Origin: Cristatella mucedo
Taxonomy: Eukaryota > Bryozoa > Phylactolaemata > Cristatellidae
Assembly: GCA_009760855.2 (NCBI GenBank)
Contig: WPIO01000017.1
Location: 997,001-1,061,000, forward strand
DNA: 64,000 bases
Reading direction: 5' to 3'
Shown here: piece by piece, positions 10,380 to 22,168 of the stretch
Numbering within the stretch: position 1 is the first letter of the stretch
Layout: each line of letters opens with the position of its first letter
Translations under genes and position numbers: made by a program
Notes under the pieces: generated by a model
What the model was told of the DNA's origin: nothing
The model's input: the letters and a program-made list of their open reading frames with translations, nothing else
Database searches by the model: none

Positions 10380-12560
10380 GGGCGAGAGGGCCAGTCCGTC
10401 CGGCCTAGCGGCGCGTGCGGCAGGTGCGACGGGGGCCGCGGGCGCGGCGGTAGTGGTATGGGCGTGGCCGTCGCGGGGGGGGGGGAGCTGGAGTGGTGGC
10501 GTGCGGTGGTCTGTCAGCGGGCGAGCCACTAGCTGGCAGACTGCTGTCGGAGAAGTTCCCAGAAAAGCGTCGCACGGTTTAACCCGCCGCGCGTCTTCGC
10601 CCGCTCGGCACTGCGTCTTTTGCCAAATTGGGCGACGGTGAGTCGAGCGCCGACGGGCTCGCTTTAGACGCCACCGGAGGTGCCATTGCGATAGTCAATG
10701 AAACATCGCTCGTCTCTTTGCGCGTCCCACGATCTGTTTTTTCCCCGCAGACCGACCACTCAGAGCAGGCGCGTGCGAAACGCTTCCCGTTTCCTTCTTT
10801 CGCTGCACTGGCTTCACGATGTGCCAGGCAGCTGCCCCTTTGCGGTCCGATTCAAATGCGACCGACTCTTCAGACGCGACGCTGGCCTTGCTAAGTAAAT
10901 CGCGAGCCTACTTCGGCCGATGTAGCGGTGGACAATTGATTGCAAGCGATTTTTCGAAGAAGCGTCGCTGCGTTAGCGCTCGACGACGGCCGAGAGATAT
11001 AGCGAGTTCGCTTGGCACGCGAGCCTCGCGTGCGAGAACGTTAGGAGCTCTCTCTCTCTCTCTCTTTCGACGCGATTCTCTCAGCTTCTCATCCGACGCG
11101 CGCTAGCGCTCGCCGCGCCGCGCCGCGTCTGCGCCGGCGTTGCGCATCACTCGCTGAAAGGTGTGCTGCTGCAGAGGATGCTCTGCATCCGAGGGACGCT
11201 CCGTCCGCGAAGCGCCGGGCCGCGGCAGCGGGCAGCAAAGAGGAGGCGCGCGGCGCGCCGCACTTCGCTCCCGACCGGTCAGGCACGGCTTGCAGAGCGC
11301 GCGCGGTTCGCTGCGAGGAGCTGGCGGGTCGGCGAATTCGAGGCGAGGCAGCGCGAGGCGTACGGCGCCGCCGCGTCCGAGCAGCAGACGCGCCTTCTTG
11401 ATAACGGGAGTAGCCGAGCGCCGAGAGGCGTGCAGGCGTCCATCGCATCGAGCCCGCCATTTGCAACTCTAGTGCACCGAGCCCGCCGGAGAGATCGGGA
11501 TGGATGAGGCAGCGGCGGCGGCGGCGGCGGCAGTGGGAGCGGCGTCTTGCGTCGTGCCGCCAGCGCCGGCCCCCTTCCGAATAATCGACGGTCGGCGTTG
11601 GCCAGCGCGGCTGCGGCTTCGAGCGTATCGGTGCCGTTCGCTCGTCGGCGGCCCGTCGGCGAGCGCCGCGCTGCTGACGCGTGAGAAACCGCAGAGGTCG
11701 GAGCAGACGAGCCCGGTCTGTTTTGAGCGTCATCTCATGTCTGGCCTCTGTCTGGCGAGCGACGCATCCTCGCGCGCGCTCGCGATGGCGGCAAGTGTCG
11801 AGTGTCGTCCGAGCCGCCGACTAGCGCGGTAGGATTACGACAAAATTGAATGCGTTCGACCGCCGGTCCGCGTATAAGCGTGAGAAGTGGCCGCACTTTG
11901 CCGGCGGAGCGGATTATGCTCAGTTGTTTTGATCCAGCAGAAGGACAGCTTTCGGCGTCGTCGCGGTCTAGTGCTCCGGCGTCTGGTAATCGAGCCGACA
12001 TCGAGCCGGCGCGTGAGCCCGACACTGGTCGCCTTTGTGCGTGGGGGGGGGGAGGCGACGTTCGTTGTGCAGGCGACGATATTCCAACTCCTTCGAGAGC
12101 GCTCTCGGCGGAATTACGCGTCAAGACAGAGTGGCCGGAAGGAATTGGGCGCCGACGTCGCTAACTCGCTCGTGATGAGAGCCGCCGCACGTCGACGTCT
12201 CTAGACCGGCTGGTCAGCCGATTGGAAGAAAGTCAATCGCTGGATTTAACCAGGTCGTCCGTTAGCTAGGAAGCCGAGCTGCGGCGGGGCTGCTGCTGCT
12301 GCGGCTGAACTGGCCGCCGCACGGTGTCGCACCGGCGCTATGGCTGTAGTCCTAAGCACGTTTGCGCGCGCGCCCGCTCCCCACGTGTGCGAAGCCGATT
12401 CCTCAGGCGCCAGCGGATGAGCACTGCAGTGGCAATGGCATTTTCTGCTGTCCGCTTGTCGATTACATGCAGACTCCGGCTGTGCCGCTTACAGTGCATC
12501 GAGCGCCTCCAACTGGCTAACTTGGCGGCTCACTCGCAGGATGGGCGCAGATACATTGAG
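10380..12560. other. CpG-dense region, no gene supported
   Basis: Very CpG-rich DNA, with a GGC-repeat stretch at about 11513-11530 and C/G runs. Long frames occur in several phases at once on both strands with Arg/Ala/Ser-biased products, which is what this composition gives by chance. It may hold promoter or untranslated exon sequence, but none can be shown. Confidence 0.5.
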
Positions 12561-12562
12561 AA

Positions 12563-12565
<3 letters not shown>

Positions 12566-12649
<84 letters not shown>

Positions 12650-12693
12650 CAGAGAGACAGAGAGACAGAGAGACAGAGACAGAGACAGAGAGA
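12566..12693. repeat. (AG)n / (AGAGAC)n microsatellite
   Basis: A pure AG array to about 12640, then AGAGAC-type hexamers to 12693. Confidence 0.95.
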
Positions 12694-14484
<1,791 letters not shown>

Positions 14485-14489
14485 TCAGC

Positions 14490-14660
14490 ATGCTCCGGCG
14501 GTCCACGGCATCCGTCGGACGGAATTGCACAGGCGACGCTGCTCCCTTCTCGAATCGCTCGTCGCCCGGCTTGGCCTCTAAGCTCTGCGAGAAGTTGCTG
14601 GAGCAACGACGTGAGCAGGTTCAGCTCCGAGATAAGTGGTGCGAGGGGCAAAGGTTATAG
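14490..14660 (+). CDS. possible coding exon, unknown (low confidence)
   Basis: The open frame reads MLRRSTASVGRNC then LASKLCEKLLEQRREQVQLR and ends in TAG at 14658-14660. The last part looks like a helical or coiled-coil segment with varied codons. AATAAA lies at 15128-15133. The complementary strand is also open and Leu-rich, so the strand is uncertain. I do not recognise a family, and chance is a fair alternative. Confidence 0.2.
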   Translation: MLRRSTASVGRNCTGDAAPFSNRSSPGLASKLCEKLLEQRREQVQLRDKWCEGQRL

Positions 14661-15470
14661 GGCATCTGCTCAACTACCCCGCTCTATAAAGATTTGTATG
14701 CGACTTTCAGTTCGTTATGGACCCATGCTTAAAACTGCGTAGTCTCGGCGAGATCTAATCAGCACTGCCAATCTTCAGTAAGCAGTTTGTTGTTAAGTTG
14801 TTAAACAACAGAGTGAGACCGCTTTCCGTTAAAGTTGGTGAATGACTGCCTGCACGCGTGCATTGCAAGAAGCAGCTAGTCAGCTGTACGTTTTAGGAAA
14901 CAGACGTGCCTGTCCTATTGTGAAACTAGCAGTGGCAATGCGACTTCGTTTAAATGGCGGTACTGCCCTGAATCGTGGTGTGAGAGGGCTGCCTCGCCCG
15001 AGATGGCATGCCGGTGGGATGTGCTGTTAGTGATTGGTGGGATAGGGGGGCAGTCGTGTGGGAGCGACTCCAGTGGGCGAGAGGGGCGAAGAGAGTCTCG
15101 CGCTTTGCCCTGCTCCGTGCGTGGTGAAATAAACCGGTGTGTTGGCCGTCGACAGTCGTTCTATGCCGTGCACAACGGCAACTAAACTACAGTAAATTTG
15201 CTAAAACTTTTAAAAGACAGTGAAGGAAATCGGTATTCGGACAGATATTAGCTAAATATTGACTCTTGTTTGCAATTCAGTCGTAAGTCGAATCAATTGT
15301 ACGATGCTCTTTTGATGGAGCTTTGACCAAAGAAAAACCACGGGGTTTCTCACGGCAACGCAAGGAGCGTCATAGAATGCATTTCTGCAATTCGCCTCCA
15401 CTGACCTACTCCTAAAATCTTAATAAGTGTGACCAAGTAAACGACAGTAAAAAATCGCACAAGCAGAATC
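14661..15470. other. no gene seen
   Basis: Unique-looking sequence of ordinary composition. AATAAA at 15128-15133 on the plus strand is the only signal noted. Confidence 0.45.
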
Positions 15471-15474
15471 AATA

Positions 15475-15646
15475 CAAATATAGTTCGACTGTATAGCGCC
15501 CTAATAGAACCTAATCTCTATTCAGGAGCTTCACATTTGTGACGGGGCTCGAGCCCGTGACCTCGACCATCAAATACTTTCTACTTTCACCGCGACCTCG
15601 GTCGGGCGAGTACCTTGGCCACTGAGCTAGTCCAGCGCGCCAAGCA
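15475..15646 (-). mobile_element. SINE-A, tRNA-derived
   Basis: On the minus strand: an A-box-like TAGCTCAGTGG, a B-box-like GGGCTCGAGCCCCG, then the tail ATAGAGATTAGGTTCTATTA and GGGCGCTATACAG. The same head and tail occur at 25531, 37757 and 54284. The tail resembles the LINE-A 3' end. Confidence 0.85.
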
Positions 15647-15725
15647 GACACCGATGAGATTAAGGCAGGATTTTGTCTGGAAAGAAATGTGGACGATAAG
15701 CACTACCAAGTGCAAGGATTACTCC

Positions 15726-15912
15726 GCATAATAATAATAATAACACTAATCCTAGCTGATTAAACAGCCTCCTTTTGTATAGCGACAGAAGAGCCTTTAC
15801 GGCTTTCACCACCGCTTGCAGTGGCGATAAAGGATCGCTCACCGCAGGAATCGAGCCCACGAACTCGATGCCGAGGTCGTGAAAGCAACCGCCTTACCTA
15901 GCGTGCCATCGC
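15726..15912 (-). mobile_element. SINE-B, tRNA-derived, TTA-rich tail
   Basis: Minus strand: GCTAGGTAAGGCGGTTGC, then a B box GGGCTCGATTCCTGCGG. The body follows (GATCCTTTATCGCCACTGCA, GCCGTAAAGGCTCTTCTGTC, GGCTGTTTAATCAGC). It ends in ATTATTATTATTATG. It closely matches 57688-57858 and 59556-59716. Confidence 0.88.
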
Positions 15913-16618
15913 GCATGCGATTGTTGCCAAGCAACCGCTAAAGCAACTTGGCGCTGCCGTCATAGAATGGCGCTGCCGCTGCCATGCCAACCAATCGTAG
16001 AGGGAGCTGCACAAAAGTGCCAGTAGGACGGTTCGTCTGGCTCCTCTTCAGAGTTCCGCAGCAAGGCGGTCCGCTTTGGTTCGACTACGGTTTATGGCAC
16101 TGCACATCGAGCTACAGGACTCAGCCAACTAAATGACGTTTACACTTGTATAGGTTGATTTTGCAGGGTCACTCTGGCACATCGTGCTGGGTCATGGCAC
16201 ATCGGTGAAGGTCAGCTGGTGCGACGATGTACGGAATCCATAGATAGGTCGTCATCCATGGTTTCTTTCGTCATCCGTGGTTTCGGAGGAGATAAGGAAA
16301 CGTTTACATTCTAACTCAGCCAGATTATGACAGTGCTAGAGATTACCAGTGGCTCCTGGGTTTTATTATCACCAGGTAACGAATTTGCCATAATCCATGG
16401 TTTCGAAAATGTAGAAGGACATCGGAAGCTACGATGAAGAGTGGTAGCTATGGCTGCTGCAGTGCACATGTAGCTTCCTCCGTGCTTTGGAAATGTATAG
16501 CTCGCTGTAAAGGACACGGACTAGTTGAAAGGGTACGGGCGCTCGGGATTGCTGCATTGCTCTGCTACCGTGGGCGCAGGTGCAGAATCTACGCAATTCG
16601 TGCTTCAAAGCGCTAGAT
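15913..16618. other. no gene seen
   Basis: Contains a short 18-bp imperfect tandem (GTCATCCATGGTTT / GTCATCCGTGGTTT) at about 16250-16284, with a third copy near 16392. Nothing else recognised. Confidence 0.45.
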
Positions 16619-16863
16619 GATTCGTCGTTTATGTGCTTACGCGTGCTGACAAGGTTGCATGCTGCCACTTATCACACTTGCATGCTGACCCTGTGCACGG
16701 CACCCCTAACGTGGTATTCTTGTTGCTTATTCAGCATGAGACCACTAACCATTTGATCGTGCTTCCTTTGCAGCAATTGTAAACACTTGGAAAGAGATTG
16801 AGTTCTTTGAAAGTGCTATATCAAATGTGTTATTTTTATTCTTATTATTTCTATTATTATTAT
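16619..16863 (+). mobile_element. LINE-A 3' UTR and tail
   Basis: Same order as 240-471: GCATGCTGCCACTTATCACA, CCTTTGCAGCAATTGTAAAC, AAAGAGATTGAGTTCTTTG, then a TTATT-rich tail ending at about 16863. There is no coding part. Confidence 0.85.
16835..16840 (-). promoter_or_regulatory. AATAAA on the minus strand inside the LINE-A tail
   Basis: Lies about 50 nt downstream of the stop codon of the minus-strand frame 17191-16889. It is supplied by the antisense of the LINE-A TTA-rich tail. Confidence 0.35.
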
Positions 16864-16888
16864 AGATACGCCATTGCCATTTGTTGGC

Positions 16889-17191
16889 CTAATCAGCTAC
16901 ACAGCCGGTGTGCCCAAATTGCACTGAGCGATCTTTCACCTTGACCAGCAAGTAGTGCAGCACTGGATGACTCAGGATAGGTCTATTTTGAAGCCGCAGT
17001 CCACTGCTGATTGGCTTAAAATCTAGAAGCTCTTGACCATTTGAACTCTTAATTTGCCACATCAGCCACAGCTGATAGTAGCGTGTTCTCCCGGAGAAGC
17101 CAATGGCAACAGGTTTCTTGTCCGTCTTTACAATGGTTCGCGTTTTGCCGTCGGTGGCATTATTAAAGCTCGTAATTTTCTCGACCGCTGA
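16889..17191 (-). CDS. possible 3'-terminal coding exon, unknown protein
   Basis: An open frame of 100 codons ends in TAG at 16891-16889. It is preceded by TGCTAAC (branch-point-like) and an acceptor CACCAG at 17197-17192. The product starts SAVEKITSFNNATDGKTRTI and later reads RYYQLWLMWQIKSSNGQ and PVLHYLLVKVKDRSVQFG. The alternating hydrophobic/polar pattern suggests beta strands. An in-frame stop lies just upstream of the acceptor, so it would have to be spliced. No family recognised. An open frame of this length can also arise by chance in a 64-kb window. Confidence 0.33.
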   Translation of the reverse strand, partial: SAVEKITSFNNATDGKTRTIVKTDKKPVAIGFSGRTRYYQLWLMWQIKSSNGQELLDFKPISSGLRLQNRPILSHPVLHYLLVKVKDRSVQFGHTGCVAD

Positions 17192-18024
17192 CTGGTGAGC
17201 GGCTTCATGTTAGCAGCACTGCATCTCGCACCTTTTACCTGTCTTCAAGGACTAGCCTGCGTCACGCGGGCTACTGCGTGTGTGTGTGTGTGTGTGTGAG
17301 TGTGTGTGTGTGTGTTTGTGGCTACGGATTTCGATTCAGAAACCAGTGCAACACATTCATCGCAGCAGTAATTGGCAGTTCCTAAAGACCGCGCATGCCT
17401 ACCCGGAGGTCATCGATACGGTCTCTGTAAGACCGCACTGACTGAAAGGCAACGGTGAGCTAAATAAATGAAAAAGGCCTACTGCCACTAGAGGCGCTGC
17501 ACCGTCAGCACCCCTCATGGCGCAGTCAGCTTATGAGGCATCCGCGACCTTCTACGACTGCGAGAGAATGTAGCTGCTGTGGACACTAAAGAGTGTTTCG
17601 ACACATTAGGCAGGCAGTAGGGTTCTTTTGTTATTAAGTCCGGTTCCAATTTCACGATGGCGAATGTATCTATTATCTCAGCCAAACAGCCGCAGGTTTC
17701 TGAAACGCAGGTTTGCACGGCGTGGAGTTGTCATTGAGAGTTTATGCAGACCGTGCAGACCGCGTCCGCCGTCCCCCAGACACGTGCATCGTACGCCGAT
17801 GGCAGGCGTGACGAGGACGGCGCAGGCTCGAGGCGTAGGCGCGAGGCGCTTGTAAATGCTCAAGTTAAGTGCCGAGAGTTGCGACAGCACCGGATACCTC
17901 GCACCCTTAATAGCATGGCACCAATAAGTTCGACGCGGGTTTATCGTTTGTGAAGCAGCACCTATTTCACCTCATTCTACACCGGAACCGTGCAAGCGAC
18001 GATTTTATTATCTGAGCCACTCAC
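17192..18024. other. no firm gene; possible intron
   Basis: Holds a TG microsatellite near 17.3 kb. A minus-strand frame at 17690-17515 (CGCLAEIIDTFAIVKLEPDL) has a TTTCAG-like acceptor, but its phase does not fit the neighbouring candidates. It may be an alternative exon or chance. Confidence 0.3.
17277..17320. repeat. (TG)n microsatellite
   Basis: TG dinucleotide array with two interruptions. Confidence 0.9.
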
Positions 18025-18258
18025 AAGTGCTCCGTCCTGCCCACTCGCATCCGCAGAGCCGTTAGCCGTGCTGTGAGAAAGGTCCTGGAGACTGAACGCC
18101 GAGTCTGGACGCTCGCGATGTCCTCGCTGGCTGCCCGAATCATTTAATACAGCGAGATAGTGCTGCGAAACCCACGTAAGCTCAGCCACGTTGTAGCAAA
18201 CCAGAAGTGTCGCGATCGCTCTCCGCTCGGCGAGAGATTCGTCGTGTCTTAGCCTCAT
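18025..18258 (-). CDS. possible first coding exon, unknown protein
   Basis: ATG at 18258-18256 has G at -3. The frame reads MRLRHDESLAERRAIATLLV, then CYNVAELTWVSQHYLAVLND. It reaches a strong donor, CTT followed by GTGAGT, at 18024-18019 in phase 0. The candidate exon at 17191-16889 accepts phase 0, so the two could form a 178-aa protein. Upstream is an AT-rich TTTAAAAATATAG. Without splicing the frame runs on to TAG at 17977. No domain recognised; the join is inference. Confidence 0.3.
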
Positions 18259-18615
18259 AGCAGATGGCTTTCGGTCGTTCTATATTTTTAAATTGCTGCT
18301 TTTGCGGCAACCGCCGCTACAGTGGCCACCCGCGAGCTCAGCCATACAGGGCGCCGCGTCAGCGCTTTCGGGCGGGTATGGAGTTATCTGCCGCCTGCCT
18401 CGACCTGACTAGACCGCTGAGCAGAGACGGCCCCTGTTCGCTGACCGCAGCAGCAAATAGTGGCTCGAAACTCAGTAGTTGATATCGAAAGTATTCGCGA
18501 GCCTTTAGGCAGCGGTCTCACGCCGACACTCGGCTCGAGCACTTGGGCAGGCATTGAGAGATGTGGTTTGAAGTAAAGCGAAAAAGGAGGTTAGCTTACC
18601 AAGCTGCTTCGCTCG
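18259..18615. other. no gene seen
   Basis: CpG-rich unique-looking sequence between the candidate exon and a SINE-B remnant. Confidence 0.4.
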
Positions 18616-18617
18616 TA

Positions 18618-18735
18618 CGCTGGCAAAAGAGCTTGGCCGCCATCGCCTCACTTTCAGTGGGCAATAAAGGATCGCCTGCTGCAGGGCTCGAGTCCACGTC
18701 GCAGGGTCGCGATGAGCGAGCACCTGCGCTAAGAC
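18618..18735 (-). mobile_element. degenerate SINE-B fragment
   Basis: Minus strand keeps GTGGACTCGAGCCCTGCAG (B-box part), GCGATCCTTTATTGCCCACT and AAGCTCTTTTGCC of the SINE-B body. Confidence 0.65.
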
Positions 18736-20534
18736 CCGTGGTTCGGTAGAGGTCGGTTTCTCGACTAGAAAGCAGGAGAATCGAGTCTCGGTCGCACCGT
18801 CCCGTAGAACTAGCCCGTATCAACTGGAGGCTTCGCGATCGTTTCTCATTAGAGGCGAAGATTGCCCGCTCTCGGACCCTGGCGGGCGGCCATCGCGGCC
18901 TTCGTGGGGCGCTCGCTCTGCTGGCTGTGGCTGCGGGGCTCCTTACCAGCTCCTCACCGACGGACCTCGCTTTTCGTATATAAAAAAAAGCCGCTCTGCG
19001 GTAGCGATTAATTGGCCGACTATCTGCCGCTCTTTGGATGGGTGTGGCGGAGCGGCGAACCTTACGGAATGCCGCCGTCGTACGAGCGTACGCACGTTAA
19101 GCGATGGCGAGCCGGCGGGCGGGCGGGCGGGAGGGAGGCAGATGGCGCGACCTTCGGCTGGCATATAGAGTCAGGTGACTGGAATTAAGAGTCAGGCGGC
19201 GGCGGCAGCCGCGGTTGCGGCGGCGCGGCGGTCAGCTCAACGAGCGGTGGCTGGCTAGCTGACCGGCTGCCGGGCGAACGGGAAGCGAATTAGGGCGGTC
19301 GCGGTCTGAAGCCGCGGCCGCAGACGTCGTGGGGCGGGCAGCTGCAAACTCGGTGGGCCGACAGGTCGCCGCCCTGAGAGCGCCGCCAAGTCGGCCCCGT
19401 CCGTCGCCGCTTCCCGCCTGCTATGGCCGGTGCTGGTGCCGCCGCCGCCGCTGGGTTTGCGTCCGCTAACAAACTTGACTACGGCGCAGCCGCCGGCGCT
19501 GCCAGAGGCGGTGCTGTCGCTGCTTGTCGCTGCTTGCCGCCGCTCGAGGGTCCGCTCGAAGCCGCGCCGCCCGCGAGCTCGGCGGACTGCTTCCGGCCGG
19601 CCACAGCGAGGCTCGTCGCATCGCCCTATGCTCCAGACGGGCGCGAGAGCCGGCGTCGACGAAGGTGCGAGGCAGGGGCCGGCCGTACCGGCGACGACGC
19701 GCCGTAAGCTGGCCGTGAAGCCGCTGCTGCCTTATGGACGCCAACGCGCGCCCGGCGACTTGGGCGACATCGAGCACACTTTTCGTTTCGGACACCTGCC
19801 GGCAGGCGCTTACGCGGGGCGCTGAAGGGCCGACGTCTGCCAGGCGGCGGCGGCGGCGGGGGCGGCGTTGGCGGTGGCGGCTGCAGCGGCAGCAGCAGCA
19901 GCAGCAGGAGCGCGTGGCGATTTCTCTGTCTCCCCCACGGCCGTCATTGCGAGGCTGAAGGTTCGCGTCAGAGCGGCGTGGCGACCGTTGGATCATCTTG
20001 CGCCATTCTCCTTTTCCGGTGGCCTGCGTATTTCCAGAGCGCCCACGTACTGTACTCCTTGAAAGGCGAGTGACGGCGTCTGCTTCGGCGAGGCGCTCTA
20101 GGGGCAAGGCCAGAGCGAAACAGCGATTCAGACGACGACGAAGACTCTGAATGGTCGTGCCATCCGCCCGTCACCTACTCCCGCCCGCCCGCGCGACCGC
20201 CCGTGGTCTCTGGCTCTCTGCTCTCGCCCTGGCGGCGATCTAGAGGCTTCCGGTGGCATTCGTTCGAGAGCCGCCCACTCGGCAAGGCCGAGGACAACTT
20301 CCGGCTGCAGTCCTCGCGTCCGTGCCGTCCGGACCGACTGAGCTGCTGGCGCACTGTCGACGTCGTCGCAGCGGCGGGGGGGGGGGGGGGGTTGGGCGGG
20401 CGGGCGGGGGAGGAGAGGCCTCGGCAGCCTGAACGTGATAGCTCTAGAACGGAGGCAGTCGCTGGCTGTCTGCGTGGCGTCTGACCTCACCTAGGAGTCC
20501 AACTCGATTTTGTATTCAATGATAACTATTCCCC

Positions 20535-20605
20535 CTCTCTCTCTCTCTCTTCCTCTCTCTCTCTCTCTCTCTCTCTCCCCTTTCTCTATCTCGCTCTCTC
20601 TGTGT
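20535..20605. repeat. (CT)n microsatellite, interrupted
   Basis: CT array with short interruptions, passing into CT-rich sequence. Confidence 0.9.
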
Positions 20606-20849
20606 CAAGCTATCGCCTTCTCGCGGTCTCTCTCGATGTCTGGCCGTCTCTCCTGTTTCAGACTTTCCGTCTCTCCTTCCGTGTCAGTCTGTCGGTCTCT
20701 ACTCGCCAGGGTTTCTTCGCCGCTCAGACCGCAGGCGACCGATGCGTTTCGGAAGGGAAAGCGGACGCGGCTGGCGCTGTGGAGATCCCGTCGCCGCCAC
20801 TTCCTCTGCCTGTCTTCCATCTGCTGCGCGCAGGCCGGCCGAGGCGTGC

Positions 20850-20906
20850 GCCAGGTTGGCTGCCCTGCGAGCGTGGCAGCCCCGCTCGAAGGGCAGCCGA
20901 CCTGGC
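20850..20906. repeat. 24-bp inverted repeat
   Basis: Arms 20850-20873 and 20883-20906 (left arm GCCAGGTTGGCTGCCCTGCG...) pair with about two mismatches around a 9-nt loop. Confidence 0.8.
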
Positions 20907-20925
20907 TCGCAGCAGTCGCTTCTTT

Positions 20926-20957
20926 GCGACTCGGCGCTCGGCCGAGCGCCGAGTCGC
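20926..20957. repeat. 32-bp perfect palindrome
   Basis: The half-site is GCGACTCGGCGCTCGG; the sequence equals its own reverse complement over 32 bases. Confidence 0.9.
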
Positions 20958-21300
20958 GGCAATTTCCACCGCTCAGAGCGATCGACGCCGGCCCGCCGCG
21001 TTCGCGCCCGCCCGCCTGGCGACACCTGTCCGTGCCGTCGCGGCCACTAGCGGAGGCGAGCCAGCAGCCGCACCCTGGCGGGCTCAGGCTTAGCCGCCGC
21101 CACTACTCTGTCCGCGGCGGCGGCTTCGTCCGTCGGGCAGTGCGAAAGTTGGGACCGACGGTCCGCTGGAGCTGGGAGCGCCGGATGAGCCGCCTGAGTT
21201 GGAGCCGCGAACGAATCGCTGAGCTCGCCGCTCGCGGGATCGGCAGGCGGACGTGTGAGCGCTCGCTCGGACCCCGTTAGTAAATATTGTAGCGAGCGAC

Positions 21301-22039
21301 ATTCCATCTCGGTCGAATGTAAGCGACTTGATTGAAGCCAGGGCGAATTCGCTAGGGTGGCTTAATTGTGAGTTCACCAAACTGCTGCCGGCGTCTGGCC
21401 ATTGCAACGGCTGGAGAAAAGTAGAGCGAGTAAACGAGAACGAACGAGGACGCTGCGATTTAGTGCGTTAATTAGCACACGCGCACAGCTTGCTGACGTC
21501 ATGAGTTTTCAACGCAAGCTTAATGACCTGTATTCGGTCCTAATCCAAGTTCTTTGAGGTACCCTTAAATCATCGGGAATTCCAAATTGATTTCCGACGG
21601 GCAGCTAGTTCTGGGATATTGCTACCAAGCAACGTAACGGCTTTAACACTAATATCCTTAAGCCACAAACGCAGTGCTCGTAGCGGTGGTAGTCGTTGCC
21701 AACGCGTGACAAATACCAGTGACGCCGGCGGTAGCGGAACACAACAGCGACGAAGAGCGCCCATACCTCAAGATAACTAGTCAATATCCATAGCTTATAA
21801 AAGTCTATTCGACAGCTGCAGAGGTTTACAAAAGGCCAGGTGTCGACTGTTGAAAATGAAAACTTTTTATGTCATCCTGACTCAAGGCCTCAAACGCAAC
21901 TGCCCTGAATATTACTCACCTTAGGCGTTGAAGCCTCCTAACCGTAGAGAATGACACAGCCAGTCAAATTAATATGAACAGTCGTTGCAAAATTATTTTT
22001 CCCCCGGCTGGTTTGTCTGTGGAAATCACGATGGTTTTG

Positions 22040-22040
<1 letters not shown>
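21301..22040. other. no gene seen
   Basis: Composition returns to normal after the CpG block. No coding or repeat signature recognised. Confidence 0.45.
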
Positions 22041-22077
<37 letters not shown>

Positions 22078-22095
22078 GATTATATCTATATAATG

Positions 22096-22167
<72 letters not shown>

Positions 22168-22168
22168 A
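22041..22168. repeat. (TA)n microsatellite, interrupted
   Basis: TA arrays separated by two copies of TATAATGATTATA at about 22072-22101. Confidence 0.92.

Larger units (their letters stand above)
18736..21300. other. CpG-dense region, no gene supported
   Basis: A TATATAAAAAA sequence sits at about 18977-18987. GC-rich DNA follows, with GGC runs (19195-19230, 19845-19885), AGC repeats near 19890 and a G run at about 20376-20394. Several frames are open at once, for example plus 19423-19707, but no domain is visible. Confidence 0.45.

Noticed and set aside
11089-11733. Long frames on both strands in CpG-rich DNA (also 8217-9053, 9826-10641, 19466-20107, 20510-21280)
   Set aside because: Several phases are open at once with Arg/Ala/Ser-biased products, as expected from high GC; no domain or splice support.
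17515-17690. Middle exon between the 18.1-kb and 17.0-kb candidates
   Set aside because: Its acceptor needs a phase-1 donor while the upstream candidate ends in phase 0, and it has no good donor before its stop.
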